Shown here: positions 38,129 to 48,477 of the stretch, one piece after another
Layout: each line of letters starts with the position of its first letter
How positions within the stretch are numbered: the first letter of the stretch is position 1
The notes under the pieces: model-generated
The model's input: only the letters and a program-made list of their open reading frames with translations
Databases searched by the model: none
Told to the model about the DNA's origin: nothing
Source of the DNA: Marinobacter zhejiangensis
Lineage (GTDB): Bacteria > Pseudomonadota > Gammaproteobacteria > Pseudomonadales > Oleiphilaceae
Direction: 5' to 3'
DNA: 64,000 nucleotides
NCBI RefSeq assembly: GCF_900114775.1
Contig: NZ_FOUE01000002.1
Coordinates: 310,001 to 374,000 of the forward strand
Made by a program: the position numbers and the translations under genes

Positions 38129-40177
38129 ATGCTGAGTATGGAATCCGCTAACGATAAAGAACTGGATCAACTGCTGAATGAGCACTTTGCGGGGCGCGTG
38201 GTTCGCAAGGATCTCACGAAGCTCATCAAAGAGGGGGCCAATGTCCCTGTCTATGTGCTCGAATACCTTCTTGGCATGTACTGCGCTTCTGATGATCCGG
38301 AGATCATTGAACAGGGTCTCAACAACGTCAAGACTGTGTTGGCAGAGAACTACGTTCGCCCGGATGAAGCCGAAAAGGTTAAGTCGCTGGTGAAGGAGCG
38401 GGGTACCTATAAGGTCATCGACCGGGTAACCGTGAAGCTGAATGAGCGCAAGGACAAGTATGAGGCCTCCTTCAGCAATCTGGGGATCAAAGACGCTGAA
38501 ATCTCCTCAGGTATCGTCAAAGAGTACGAGAAGCTGCTGGTGGGCGGTATCTGGGTGATTGCCACCTTGAGCTATTACCATGAGGAAGGCCAGTCCGGTT
38601 CTCCGTTTGGGGTGACTCTTCTCAAGCCTATCCAAATGCCGAATATGGACATGGATGAGCTCTTCCAGGGACGATCCGCATTAACAACGGACCAATGGCG
38701 CGAGTGTTTGATCCGCTCGGTCGGTATGGAACCTGCGGCATTGGGTGTGGATGTACAGTGGCACATTCTGGCTCGGATGATTCCATTCGTAGAAAACAAC
38801 TACAACGTCTGTGAGTTGGGTCCACGCGGGACAGGTAAAAGTCACATTTACAAGGAATGCTCCCCCAATAGCATCTTGGTATCCGGTGGCCAGACGACCG
38901 TGGCCAACCTGTTCTACAACATGAGTTCACGCCGGATTGGCTTGGTTGGACTCTGGGATCTGGTTGCTTTTGATGAGGTGGCAGGTATTTCCTTCAAGGA
39001 CAAAGATGGCGTCCAGATTATGAAGGACTATATGGCCTCCGGCTCCTTTGCCCGTGGTCGCGAACAGATGGAAGCCTCGGCCTCAATGGTCTTTGTCGGC
39101 AATATCAACCAGAGCGTTGAGTCTCTGGTGAAAACCAGTCACCTGCTGGCACCATTTCCGGAAGCCATGATCGACTCCGCTTTTTTTGATCGTTTCCATG
39201 CCTACATCCCAGGCTGGGAAATCCCCAAGATGCGCCCGGAGTTTTTCACCAATCGCTACGGTTTGATTGTGGACTACCTTGCCGAGTTCTACCGCGAGAT
39301 GCGCAGGCGGAGCTTCGCCGATGCCATCGAGAAATACTTCAAACTGGGGAACAACCTGAACCAGCGCGACGTGATCGCGGTACGTAAGACCGTTTCCGGG
39401 CTATTGAAGCTGCTATTCCCGCATGGACAATTCGAGAAAGAAGATGTCCGTCAGTGTCTGGAATACGCCCTCCAGGTTCGACGCCGAGTGAAGGAACAAC
39501 TCAAAAAGATTGGTGGTATGGAGTTCTACGATGTCCACTTCAGTTACATCGACAATGACTCGTTGGAAGAGCATTTCGTATCAGTCAAAGAGCAGGGTGG
39601 CGGCGGACTGATCCCCGAAGGCCCTGGTAAGCCCGGATTCCTTCACACCATTGGTCTCAGTAACAAAGGGATGCCGGGGTTATACCGGCTGGAGCTTCAG
39701 GTTACTAAAGGTTCCGGCAAGCTGGCCACGTCCGGGCTATGGAACTCCAGTGCAGCTAAAGAACAGGTGAAGATTGCCTTCGATTACTTTAAGGCAAATG
39801 CCTCGAGGATCAGCGGTGGCACTAAGGTGGGCGAGCATGACTTCCATTTGCACGCGGTTGAACTTCAGAACACTGGTCCATTCAGTCACCTGGCACTCTC
39901 CAGTCTGGTTGCCTTTGCGTCAGGCCTCCTTGGTAAGCCTCTCCAGAACCAGATGGTGGTGTTGGGGGACATGAGTCTTGGCGGCTCAGTCACCCCGGTA
40001 GAAAGCCTTGCTGAGTGCCTGCAAGTTGCTTTTGATGCAGGTGCCAAGAAGGTGGCTTTGCCGATGAGCAGCGCAGCTGACATCCCAACGATACCGGCCG
40101 AGCTGTTTACCAAGTTCCAGACCAGCTTCTATGCCGATCCGGTGGATGCGGTGTTTAAAGCTCTTGGGGTGGACTAA
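38129..40177 (+). CDS. brxL: BrxL, Lon-like AAA+ protein of type I BREX
   Basis: The 682-residue protein has an AAA+ module with Walker A LGPRGTGKSHIY near residue 230 and a C-terminal Lon-like domain (LALSSLVAFASGLLG and VLGDMSLGGSVTPVESLAECL, then AGAKKVALP). BrxL forms a hexameric ring that binds DNA. Its presence defines the type I arrangement. Start candidates are the ATG at 38129 or 38138. The Lon-like catalytic serine and lysine are not certain from reading alone. Confidence 0.94.
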   Translation: MLSMESANDKELDQLLNEHFAGRVVRKDLTKLIKEGANVPVYVLEYLLGMYCASDDPEIIEQGLNNVKTVLAENYVRPDEAEKVKSLVKERGTYKVIDRVTVKLNERKDKYEASFSNLGIKDAEISSGIVKEYEKLLVGGIWVIATLSYYHEEGQSGSPFGVTLLKPIQMPNMDMDELFQGRSALTTDQWRECLIRSVGMEPAALGVDVQWHILARMIPFVENNYNVCELGPRGTGKSHIYKECSPNSILVSGGQTTVANLFYNMSSRRIGLVGLWDLVAFDEVAGISFKDKDGVQIMKDYMASGSFARGREQMEASASMVFVGNINQSVESLVKTSHLLAPFPEAMIDSAFFDRFHAYIPGWEIPKMRPEFFTNRYGLIVDYLAEFYREMRRRSFADAIEKYFKLGNNLNQRDVIAVRKTVSGLLKLLFPHGQFEKEDVRQCLEYALQVRRRVKEQLKKIGGMEFYDVHFSYIDNDSLEEHFVSVKEQGGGGLIPEGPGKPGFLHTIGLSNKGMPGLYRLELQVTKGSGKLATSGLWNSSAAKEQVKIAFDYFKANASRISGGTKVGEHDFHLHAVELQNTGPFSHLALSSLVAFASGLLGKPLQNQMVVLGDMSLGGSVTPVESLAECLQVAFDAGAKKVALPMSSAADIPTIPAELFTKFQTSFYADPVDAVFKALGVD

Positions 40178-40217
40178 TAGTAAGCATCAAATTGAAATCG
40201 GGACTGGAAGGACGCCA

Positions 40218-41639
40218 ATGAAACAAGTCGAGATCGAAAATCAGTTACGGGAGGTTGTCAGCAGGTTGATGACCGAAGTTGATCTGGCGACAAAGCAGGG
40301 AAGGCTTGATTTAAACCTGATTTCAGAAGATGCCTGGATACCGATCCTGAAGGAGGTCTACCAGTGCCCAAATCTGGTTAACCTGAATAGGAAACACAAG
40401 AATTTTCCAGGTATCGATTTGGGGGACGAACAGGATCGGGTTGCTTTTCAGGTTACTTCCTCCACGGATTTAGAGAAGGTCAAATCGACCTTAGAGCAAT
40501 TCAAGAAACGCAACTACAAGAATGCTTTTGACGAGCTGTATATCTTTACATTGCGGGCTAAGCAGAAAAGCTACTCTCAAGAAGCCATTGATAAGGTGAT
40601 CGGTGATGATATTCGGTTTGATCCAAAGGACCATATCATTGATCCAGGCGATATATTGGCCACGATCACCGGGTTACGATTACCTGCTCAAGAGAGGATG
40701 TTGCAGGAGTTTCGGACAATCCTTGGGGATGTGCAAACTTCAGTTCATGAGCTGAACGCGCCTGAGAATGCTCCATATATCTTAGTCTCAAACCTCATTG
40801 AGGTTACTCCTCCAAAAGCATTGTATGTAGCGGAATTGTGCATAGACGAAGAAAGCACGCTTGTCGCCGCTCGGCGGGATTTTAATTACAAGGGTCAGCG
40901 CCCTAAAAAACATCTCCTGGTGCGGTTTGCACTACAGATTGCAGGTTTGGACTGTTATGGCTGGACTATACATGAAAATCGGATTTTTACGTTTTATGAC
41001 ATGGAACGAGAGTCTGCATTCAGGTCTGTAGTGGACATTGGAAGTATCGAAGAGCTGATGACGGAGGATATTTCTCAGCATGAGTTAGTGGAGTATCAAA
41101 ATCTGTTCAAGTACTTGATGAAAGATACAGTGCGCGACCAGCTTTTGGCTTTCAATGTGAATTGGAGCAAGCAGCAGAAGCAGTTTTACTTCCTTCCTAA
41201 TGAAAAAGACGCAGACCAAAGAAAGGAAGAGTGGGTAGGTAAAAAACTCTCTAGGAGAACGGTTTTCGAGCGAAAGCTCCAAAAGAAAGATCCGACCAAG
41301 GTGGCCTTTTTCAAGCACCTTGCATTCGATATTTCGTTCTTGGATGTTGACTCTCAGTGGTATGCCACCGTCACTCCGAGTTGGTATTACACTTTCAACC
41401 TATATAGGCCGAGCATCTTCCACGTTGACCTGTTAACCAAGCAGAAGCGTTTGGAGCACAACCACTCCGTCAGGGACCAGGTTCGGTTTATTGGATATTT
41501 TCTTTCTCACAATCGGAATGAAGAAGATCTAATCGGTTTTGGTGATCTTGTCGAACTCCAGTGCCTGTCAAACATCTCGCTTGAAGAAAATGAGGAGCTA
41601 GAGGAAGCCTTGGAAGGGGAGGATGCCTGTGCAAATTAA
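40218..41639 (+). CDS. SMEK-domain protein, partner of the short Argonaute; possible APAZ-like C-terminus
   Basis: From the ATG at 40218 (after GGAAGGACG) the protein has 473 residues. The first 120 match the SMEK pattern: GIDLGD at 65-70 and VAFQVTSSTD at 75-84 in a nuclease-like fold where Gln-Val-Thr stands where many enzymes have Glu-x-Lys. The C-terminal region, about 320-440, reads VAFFKHLAFDISFL and SQWYATVTPSWYYTF, a pattern I associate with APAZ-type domains that pair with short Argonautes. Its last 17 bases overlap the Argonaute start. A longer frame runs back into brxL but is not needed. It would be the effector of the pair; this is inference. Confidence 0.7.
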   Translation: MKQVEIENQLREVVSRLMTEVDLATKQGRLDLNLISEDAWIPILKEVYQCPNLVNLNRKHKNFPGIDLGDEQDRVAFQVTSSTDLEKVKSTLEQFKKRNYKNAFDELYIFTLRAKQKSYSQEAIDKVIGDDIRFDPKDHIIDPGDILATITGLRLPAQERMLQEFRTILGDVQTSVHELNAPENAPYILVSNLIEVTPPKALYVAELCIDEESTLVAARRDFNYKGQRPKKHLLVRFALQIAGLDCYGWTIHENRIFTFYDMERESAFRSVVDIGSIEELMTEDISQHELVEYQNLFKYLMKDTVRDQLLAFNVNWSKQQKQFYFLPNEKDADQRKEEWVGKKLSRRTVFERKLQKKDPTKVAFFKHLAFDISFLDVDSQWYATVTPSWYYTFNLYRPSIFHVDLLTKQKRLEHNHSVRDQVRFIGYFLSHNRNEEDLIGFGDLVELQCLSNISLEENEELEEALEGEDACAN

Positions 41640-43071
41640 GATCCTTGACGAGCCAAAACTGGAATTTGCCAACGGTACCCATATCTGTCCGAAGGCAGGT
41701 ATTGAAACGCTTGGCGTCTATGACATGAACGATAAGTTCCGGCAAAGCGAACTGAGGCTGGGTATTGTTGGGCGCGGTGAAGGTGTAGATCTATTAGATC
41801 TATGGATTGCGAAATGTCAGGAAGGGATAGAGGGCAAGGAATCTAAATACTCAAACCTCTTCCGGGGATTTGGTGGGTTCACCCAGCATCACGGGTTTTA
41901 CGCGAAATTTTTATCTGGCCCGACCCTAACCAGGACCATTCAGAAGTCTGAATTAAACAAGACATTGAGAGTTGAGTCTAGGGAAAGGCGGGTTCAAGTA
42001 TGCGTAGATCTGTACTTTGATCAGATCCGCTTTCTTGCGGAACACCGCCCAGTAGATGTCATTGTCTGTGTTATTCCAAATGATATCTTTGAGTCACTTA
42101 CTAAAGAAGGGGCTAAGGCTGCCAATCCAGAGGTCAGTGACGAAGAAGAGGATGTGGATGCGGCGAAGAGCACGCTAGAACATAACTTTCGCCGCCTCCT
42201 GAAAGCGAAAACCATGCACCTGGGAAAGCCCTTGCAGCTTGTTCTGGAGAAGTCATTGTCTCTTGATACCGGTAATAAGGGCCAGCAAGATGATGCCACA
42301 AGAGCATGGAACTTTTGTACGGCACTCTACTATAAAGGGAACAAAACAATTCCCTGGCGACTGGTAGAGGAAGCCCATAAACCGAAGACGTGTTATGTAG
42401 GGATAGGGTTCTATAAAAGTCGCGATAATGAAACGGTATCGACCAGTCTGGCGCAGGTGTTTGACGAGTTTGGACATGGAGTGATCCTCAGGGGCTCGCC
42501 AGTTCAGCTAGACAAGCGAGACCGGCGGCCATACATGAATGAGGCGCAGGCGTTCGAGTTGCTGATGAATGCCCTGAACGAGTACGACCATGCATTGATG
42601 CAAATGCCTGCCCGTCTCGTCATTCACAAATCAAGTAATTTCCGAGAAGAAGAAATTCGCGGCTTTACCAAGGCGATTGAAAGTAAGGGAATACGAATGA
42701 AAGACTTCGTGACCATCATGGAATCCAGGATACGGCTCTATAGTTATGAACAGTATCCGCCCGTCAGGGGAACCCTACTATCCTTGTCGGAAAGTAAGGC
42801 GATTCTCTATACAAAGGGAGCTGTGAATTTTTATAGGACCTATCCCGGCATGTACGTTCCTTCTCCCTTGGAAATCCGGGCTTTTGAGCAAGACTCCTCA
42901 CTTGAAGATTTATGCGAGGAAGTTCTCGGTCTGACCAAGATGAACTGGAACAACACGCAGTTTGACGGACGTTATCCAATCACATTGGAATGTTCTCGGA
43001 AAGTGGGAGAAATCATGAAGTATGTTGAGGCTAATGAGAAGCCCCAAGTCAGCTATAGCTTCTATATGTGA
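41623..43071 (+). CDS. Short prokaryotic Argonaute (MID-PIWI), catalytically inactive
   Basis: The 482-residue protein is the usual size of short pAgo. It opens with KILDEPKLEFANG, the family's EPxLEFG-like start, then LRLGIVGRGEGVDLLDLWI, a MID-like VDVIVCVIPNDIF, and a PIWI domain with CYVGIGFYKSR, MPARLVIHKSSNFREEEI and FYRTYPGMYVPSPLEI. Where active PIWI domains have catalytic Asp in the first two blocks this protein has Gly-Phe and Ser-Ser, so it should bind a guide and target without cutting. It would trigger its partner, the SMEK protein encoded just upstream with a 17-base overlap. Confidence 0.88.
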   Translation: MPVQIKILDEPKLEFANGTHICPKAGIETLGVYDMNDKFRQSELRLGIVGRGEGVDLLDLWIAKCQEGIEGKESKYSNLFRGFGGFTQHHGFYAKFLSGPTLTRTIQKSELNKTLRVESRERRVQVCVDLYFDQIRFLAEHRPVDVIVCVIPNDIFESLTKEGAKAANPEVSDEEEDVDAAKSTLEHNFRRLLKAKTMHLGKPLQLVLEKSLSLDTGNKGQQDDATRAWNFCTALYYKGNKTIPWRLVEEAHKPKTCYVGIGFYKSRDNETVSTSLAQVFDEFGHGVILRGSPVQLDKRDRRPYMNEAQAFELLMNALNEYDHALMQMPARLVIHKSSNFREEEIRGFTKAIESKGIRMKDFVTIMESRIRLYSYEQYPPVRGTLLSLSESKAILYTKGAVNFYRTYPGMYVPSPLEIRAFEQDSSLEDLCEEVLGLTKMNWNNTQFDGRYPITLECSRKVGEIMKYVEANEKPQVSYSFYM

Positions 43072-43220
43072 TAAATGGGCAATAAATAATGATAAGTCAC
43101 AATCTACGACTTCGATTCTCTTGGTAACCCTCCCATTTTGGTGCGGGGTAATTATCGAGAGAATTCGTCAATGCGAGGCGAGCTTGGTTTCCGTTTCCAT
43201 CAAACGTCGCAGGAGTAAAA

Positions 43221-44072
43221 ATGGTGGCACGGCGCATTTCGCGGAGCCAGCTATTGGGCTATCTCCATAAACTATCTCGAGAAGAAGCCCTGCCTGAGCC
43301 CAAACTGTATCAGGCCGCAGACCAATTTGCGCTGGACATCGACCAACTGCTCGCCAACGCCACTCGGTTACATGTTCGTCGTGACATGGTCAGATACCTG
43401 GGGGTAAATAAAGACCTCCTGGCAAAGTGGCAACGTATAGCGGAGGAACGCCACGAGGTTCCCCGGATTGACCAGTCCAGCCTGGGCAACAGCCATGGCG
43501 CTCGGGTCAGCGGCGCGATGGTCACTGTCCGTAGCGCCCGCCAGCCACACCCTCAGGTTGTCATGGTGAACGATCAAGGCGAGATCAGCGCCCCATTGGG
43601 GAGCACCCCTGCCGCTAGGCTGGTCATCGTGGAGAACCTTGAGAACTTCCTGAGCCTTGACGGCACGTTGTCACTTCTTCCAGCCTGTGGGCTAAGTCCT
43701 ACCTGGCAGGACGCTGATATCCTCTACGGCAGTGGTAACAGCATCACGAACATTCTGCTCACTCCTTTTTTCCAGCAGTACCAGGAGATCGGCTGCCTAT
43801 TCGACCCGGACCCTGGTGGCATCCGCATGTGTGACACGCTTTACCAGCGCGGAGACCTTCCTCCCCTCTATTTTTTGGCACCAGCGGACCTTCGGGAGCG
43901 CCTGAGTGCTTCCAGGCGAGAGCTAACCATGAAACAGCGCCAGCAGTTGGCCACTCACATACGCCGTTCACCGCCCTGCGCTCATGTAGCTGGCCTGATC
44001 CGCACTATGGGTAAGCACCTCGAACAGGAAACCTACCTTCTCCCCCTGTCAGCTAAGGAGGCCGCCCGATGA
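43221..44072 (+). CDS. jetD: JetD-like TOPRIM nuclease subunit of Wadjet (short form)
   Basis: The 283-residue protein has an N-terminal helical region and a TOPRIM-like half: VENLENFL with Glu138, and GCLFDPDPGGI with Asp195 and Asp197, then the end motif HLEQETYLLPL. This is the JetD/MksG pattern of DUF2220 proteins, which cut DNA trapped by the SMC complex. It is shorter than the 380-400 residues I expect for JetD, with a reduced N-terminal domain. It starts the operon, 149 bases after the Argonaute gene, and overlaps jetC by 4 bases. Confidence 0.85.
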   Translation: MVARRISRSQLLGYLHKLSREEALPEPKLYQAADQFALDIDQLLANATRLHVRRDMVRYLGVNKDLLAKWQRIAEERHEVPRIDQSSLGNSHGARVSGAMVTVRSARQPHPQVVMVNDQGEISAPLGSTPAARLVIVENLENFLSLDGTLSLLPACGLSPTWQDADILYGSGNSITNILLTPFFQQYQEIGCLFDPDPGGIRMCDTLYQRGDLPPLYFLAPADLRERLSASRRELTMKQRQQLATHIRRSPPCAHVAGLIRTMGKHLEQETYLLPLSAKEAAR

Positions 44073-47062
44073 ATCTGGGCTTTGATACCTTTGATACTTT
44101 CCGCTTCAAGCAACTGGTCTTCGTTAACAGTGCGGCCTATGCATACACCCAGATTCGGATCGATCAGCACACAGCGCTTTTTGGCGAGAACAACCTGGGC
44201 AAGACGTCCATGCTCAACGCCCTTAAGTTGTTTCTCCTACCGGAGGTCAACTTCCGAAACTGCGGCAGCAAGTTCAACTTTCGGGGTACCAACGGCAATC
44301 TCTATGACGGAATGGCGAGCTTTCGCTACTACTTCCCGGAAGACCGCGCCTTCATCATACTTGAGGCTGAGAACCCCCACGGTGACTTTTGTATTGTCCT
44401 GCATCGTGGCGGTGCCACCGAAAAGATGGAATACGCCCGCCTGGTGGTGCCTTGCCCTTATGCAAAGCTTGAAGCGCTATTCTGGGATGTCCACGCTGGC
44501 GGGGACGGCGGAATCGGGGCACCGGTCGAGAGCATGACCCTGCAGGGGGTGAAGACGGTACTGCGTGAGATGGGCGGTGAGCCGCTGAGTGACCCGAAGA
44601 CCATTCTGGAGCGCCTGTTCACCAACCAGCCCTATGACAAGAAGGCCGGACGATACAGCCTGCTCCCCCTGCGCAATGGCGCCGGCAAGCGAGAGATGGA
44701 TGCATGGCGCAAGCTCGTGCACCTCGCATTCGATATCTCCGCGTCTGACGAGCGCACGTTGCCGGATACTCTGGCTACCATCATCGAGGGCCAGAAGAGC
44801 CGAAAAGCAGAGGAATTGCAGCTCGACCTTAATGCTATCGTTGAAGAGGCATACCAGCTTCGTGAGGAGGGCGACCGCATCACTCGCATCAACAACGCGT
44901 CCGACAGCTGGGAGAAATTTGACGAGTCATTCCAGCACGAGACGCAACTTCGCGGCCAAGCGGCCAAGGCGTATGCGGATCTTTATGAGAGTGTTGAGGT
45001 CGAGGAGGGACGACTGCAGGAGGCGCTGGAGATAGCCTCACGGGCGCACAACGAAGCCGAAAACCGCGCAGAGACCCTTGGTGGCATCAAGCGAGACACT
45101 AATAATTCGGTCACCAACACCGCTGCCGATGTGAAGGCCACCGGCAAGCAGGTAGAGCGCCTACGCAAAGAAATTAATGCTGCGCACGCCACCTTGAACG
45201 AGTTCCCGGGCCTACCTCGCCAGGGAATTATAGAAAACCTCGACGAGCACATCGCCGAACAGGAAAAAGACATCAAGGGCTACAACGACAAGGCTGTGGC
45301 CCAACAGCAACACGCTGAAATCTGTGATCGGCTGGCCAGCAATGAACGTCAAGCCAAATGGCTGGATCAACAGATCACCAATCGCACCCCAACGCTATTG
45401 GACGACCTCGCCGTAAGTGATGCCAGTATCCTGAACTCCCTGAACCGCTCACTGGGCACCACCCATGGAGTGCTCACCCATGAGCAGAAACAAGCATTCG
45501 CTCAATTCAGCCAGCAATTCCGGTCGGAAGATGGCCATCTCATGTTAGGCGCGCCCCAAGAGGGCATTGCTCTGAATGATATTTCATACCAAGAGTATGA
45601 CGCCGAGAAGACCCGCCAGCAGATGCGTAGTCAACTGGATGAGCTGAAAGAGAGGAATGCTCAAGACAAAAAACGTCGCGACAGGCTACTGGAAGAGGCG
45701 ACAATGAGCTCAGAGGAAATAGCTCGCCGCCGGCAGCGGGCCGAGAACGAAATCAGCAAGGCCCAGAAGGACAAGAACGCGCTCAACGCCCTCGATGCAA
45801 ATCTCCAGACGATGGAGAGCCTGGAGGGTGAACTGCGCGAAAATGAAGAAAAACTTGAAGAGCAAAAGCGCCAACACGCCGAAGCTGATGCGCAGTGGAA
45901 GGAGGCCGATGAAAACCGCCAGAAAGCGCGGCAGGCTCATAAAACCCTTCAAGGTCAGGCACAGCAGGTACGATTGATCCGGCAGCGCATCGACCGCATC
46001 GGCAGGGATGCCAACAACGTCCTAGAAGGGCGCCACAAGGTGATTAAGCCGACTCTATGTGAGGTCAGCGAGGCCAATATCGAGGCCCTTGAGAAGAATG
46101 TTGATGATCTGAGCGCCCTGCGCAACAGAGTCCAAGAACGGCTCCGTAAGCTGCTTACCATGAATATCCTGCGCAATGCCGACAACCAGGCTCACCTCAG
46201 CTCATTCACCGGCGATCAGGTGGTTGAATTCCATGAGCAGCTCAAGGCGGTGTTCGATAACCTAGATACCCAGGAGGCGAACTACCGCCATCAGGTCGAC
46301 CGCCACAACAAGACCACGCACTCCCAGGTCGATATCCTGCGCAGCGCCAAACAACTTGTGGCCGCCTTCATTAGTGGAATCAACGCTGAGATGGGACAGT
46401 TCTCGATCTCTGATCTGGAGGAGGTACGGGTGGACTACAAGCTTCACCCACGCTTCGAACAGCTCCTGGCCGACCTTGAGAAAGCAGACCTACTTAGTGA
46501 CGAACTGCAGGACAACAAGGTCTACGAGCAGCTGAAAGCCTTTCAGGCCGACTTCTTCAACGCGGATGCCCGGCGTACAGGCATCCTGCTCAGCCTCGAC
46601 AAGATTCTGGCCGGCGTGCATTACAAGTACCGCAAACGTGGCGAGGAAGGCTGGACGACGAATGCCCAGTCTAACGGCACGACCATGATGATCACGACCA
46701 ACCTGCTCTCGGTGTTGATGTCGCGCTTGATGGACGGTGACGCCCAAGTGACTATGCCGTTGGTCATGGACGAATTCGGCTCTCTGGCCACCCAAAACAT
46801 GCGCACCGCTCGCCAGATAGCCGAGCAGCACGGCTACTGCCTTTTCGTGGCCAACCCCAATCGAGACTCGAAGATTACTCAGGTCCTCGGCAACTACGTC
46901 CATCTCGGCCTGTTTCACGCCACTCAGGCTTATGCTGAAAATCGTACTGTTGTGCACCACGGCGTCTGCGAGTCATTCGCTCGCAAAGGGGGGCTCACTA
47001 GACGGCCGGAAAACCCCCAGGTTGAAGGAGCGCCTCTTTCGGAAGAGGAGGCTGACCTGTGA
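44069..47062 (+). CDS. jetC: JetC-like SMC ATPase of Wadjet
   Basis: The 997-residue protein has Walker A FGENNLGKTS near residues 38-47, long coiled coils from about 250 to 720 broken by a hinge-like part, and the C-terminal VMDEFGSLATQNMRTARQ with Walker B near 905. This is the SMC-like motor (MksB/JetC) that extrudes DNA loops. The gene is visibly GC-richer than the BREX-embedded ATPase. It overlaps jetD and jetA by 4 bases each. Confidence 0.9.
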   Translation: MNLGFDTFDTFRFKQLVFVNSAAYAYTQIRIDQHTALFGENNLGKTSMLNALKLFLLPEVNFRNCGSKFNFRGTNGNLYDGMASFRYYFPEDRAFIILEAENPHGDFCIVLHRGGATEKMEYARLVVPCPYAKLEALFWDVHAGGDGGIGAPVESMTLQGVKTVLREMGGEPLSDPKTILERLFTNQPYDKKAGRYSLLPLRNGAGKREMDAWRKLVHLAFDISASDERTLPDTLATIIEGQKSRKAEELQLDLNAIVEEAYQLREEGDRITRINNASDSWEKFDESFQHETQLRGQAAKAYADLYESVEVEEGRLQEALEIASRAHNEAENRAETLGGIKRDTNNSVTNTAADVKATGKQVERLRKEINAAHATLNEFPGLPRQGIIENLDEHIAEQEKDIKGYNDKAVAQQQHAEICDRLASNERQAKWLDQQITNRTPTLLDDLAVSDASILNSLNRSLGTTHGVLTHEQKQAFAQFSQQFRSEDGHLMLGAPQEGIALNDISYQEYDAEKTRQQMRSQLDELKERNAQDKKRRDRLLEEATMSSEEIARRRQRAENEISKAQKDKNALNALDANLQTMESLEGELRENEEKLEEQKRQHAEADAQWKEADENRQKARQAHKTLQGQAQQVRLIRQRIDRIGRDANNVLEGRHKVIKPTLCEVSEANIEALEKNVDDLSALRNRVQERLRKLLTMNILRNADNQAHLSSFTGDQVVEFHEQLKAVFDNLDTQEANYRHQVDRHNKTTHSQVDILRSAKQLVAAFISGINAEMGQFSISDLEEVRVDYKLHPRFEQLLADLEKADLLSDELQDNKVYEQLKAFQADFFNADARRTGILLSLDKILAGVHYKYRKRGEEGWTTNAQSNGTTMMITTNLLSVLMSRLMDGDAQVTMPLVMDEFGSLATQNMRTARQIAEQHGYCLFVANPNRDSKITQVLGNYVHLGLFHATQAYAENRTVVHHGVCESFARKGGLTRRPENPQVEGAPLSEEEADL

Positions 47063-48477
47063 ACATCAAGTCGCCGTTCGTGCTCAAGCAGATCATCGAG
47101 CACCGTCAACTCTTTACTCAGCTGGTGGCCTACATAGAAGAGCACGACGGGGATGTAGAGATCCCCTCAAGGCTCTACCGCTTCATTGTGCGCCAGGCTA
47201 TCCAGACAGAAGCAATCCAGGGGAATGATCGCGAACGTGAGCGCATTCGCTATACCCTCTCGGAAGACAACCTGTTGCGTGAACGGTTGATCATCCGGAA
47301 AGATCCTGCTCGTGGAACACTGGTGTTGGCACCCTTCGTCGTCGACATGCTGCGCCACTTTGATATCGGGCGCATGCGGGGCTTGAGCCAGGCGGAACTT
47401 GAAGACCTACGTGACGGCCTCAACCAGAGCCTGGCGGCCTTCCAGGATATGCCCATCGACTTGGAGAACGACGACTTCACCGATGAGTTACGCCTGCTCC
47501 GGCGTCGGATACAGGACACGCTCGGTAAGATGCAGGAGAGCATCGCGGCGCTCGAAGCTCAAGGGGATCACCTGGCGGATCAGGTAGAGAAACAGGATGT
47601 AGGCAGCCTCGAAGGTGCAGCGGAAACCCGCAGGGCCTTAGAGAAGATCAACCGCATCTACCAGCGATATATCCTACCCGCGCTTGAATTTCTCGACCCC
47701 AAGACAAGTTTCAAGAAAGGCGTCCCGGCGATCACTGCCATACGGCGCATCGCCAAACTAGCGGGCGAAAGCGATCATCCAGCGCTTAATGAGGAGATGC
47801 AGCTCTCAGCCAACGCCATCCAGAGTTACGTCAAGGACATCGATTCTTTGCGCCTTTCACTTGAACGCTATGTCCGCCAAGACCGGCATCAGCGCGAGCA
47901 ATATGACGCCATCGAGCGAGCCTTCAATACCATCCGGCTCGCCACGGAGGAGCGTCATGACGATAGCTTCCGCAATCTTTACATTCCCGTTCGTCACGCC
48001 GCCATCCAGTCGCCAGGTACTTTCTTGGGGATCAAGCGGATGCGCTTTGCTCGCCTGGACTGGCACGAAATCGACCACCGGGCCGATATTGAGGAGTTCA
48101 CAGATCGACGCATTGAAGAGCTGCGCACCCGGCTCGATAAAGCCGGCTCTGTTACGGTAGATCCAGCGCGGGCGAGGCGTTCAGAGGCCGAACTGCAAGA
48201 ACAGATGCGACAACACCAGATCCAGGCGCTACTGGAAAAATGGATGATCCCGGATGATTGCCAAGACCTTCACGCTTCACTTCACGAATACTTAGGCGGT
48301 CACCTTGAGAACTACACCCTCAATGACCTTCTCGAAGGCCTGGACTGGGTAATGGCTCTCCCGGACTTCAAGTTTCATGCCCGCTTCCAACACCTCGAAA
48401 TTGCCCACGGTGAGTTAGCGCTGTCATATCACCCCCTCATTCCCCGGGAAGCCCCGACCCAGGAGATCACCGCATGA
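47059..48477 (+). CDS. jetA: JetA-like kleisin subunit of Wadjet
   Basis: The 472-residue protein begins with a GTG overlapping the jetC stop. It has an N-terminal winged-helix-like region (NIKSPFVLKQIIEHRQLF), a long helical middle (RLLRRRIQDTLGKMQESIA) and a C-terminal winged helix (VMALPDFKFHARFQHLEIAHG). This pattern and its place fit MksF/JetA kleisins that bridge the SMC heads. Sequence identity is not high enough by eye to prove it, but the neighbours make it likely. Confidence 0.82.
   Translation: MNIKSPFVLKQIIEHRQLFTQLVAYIEEHDGDVEIPSRLYRFIVRQAIQTEAIQGNDRERERIRYTLSEDNLLRERLIIRKDPARGTLVLAPFVVDMLRHFDIGRMRGLSQAELEDLRDGLNQSLAAFQDMPIDLENDDFTDELRLLRRRIQDTLGKMQESIAALEAQGDHLADQVEKQDVGSLEGAAETRRALEKINRIYQRYILPALEFLDPKTSFKKGVPAITAIRRIAKLAGESDHPALNEEMQLSANAIQSYVKDIDSLRLSLERYVRQDRHQREQYDAIERAFNTIRLATEERHDDSFRNLYIPVRHAAIQSPGTFLGIKRMRFARLDWHEIDHRADIEEFTDRRIEELRTRLDKAGSVTVDPARARRSEAELQEQMRQHQIQALLEKWMIPDDCQDLHASLHEYLGGHLENYTLNDLLEGLDWVMALPDFKFHARFQHLEIAHGELALSYHPLIPREAPTQEITA

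Noticed and set aside
43221..44072. JetD shortened by a frameshift
   Set aside because: An intact start and ribosome site region precede the gene and no upstream in-frame JetD-like sequence is seen in the 149-base gap, so a naturally short form is more likely.
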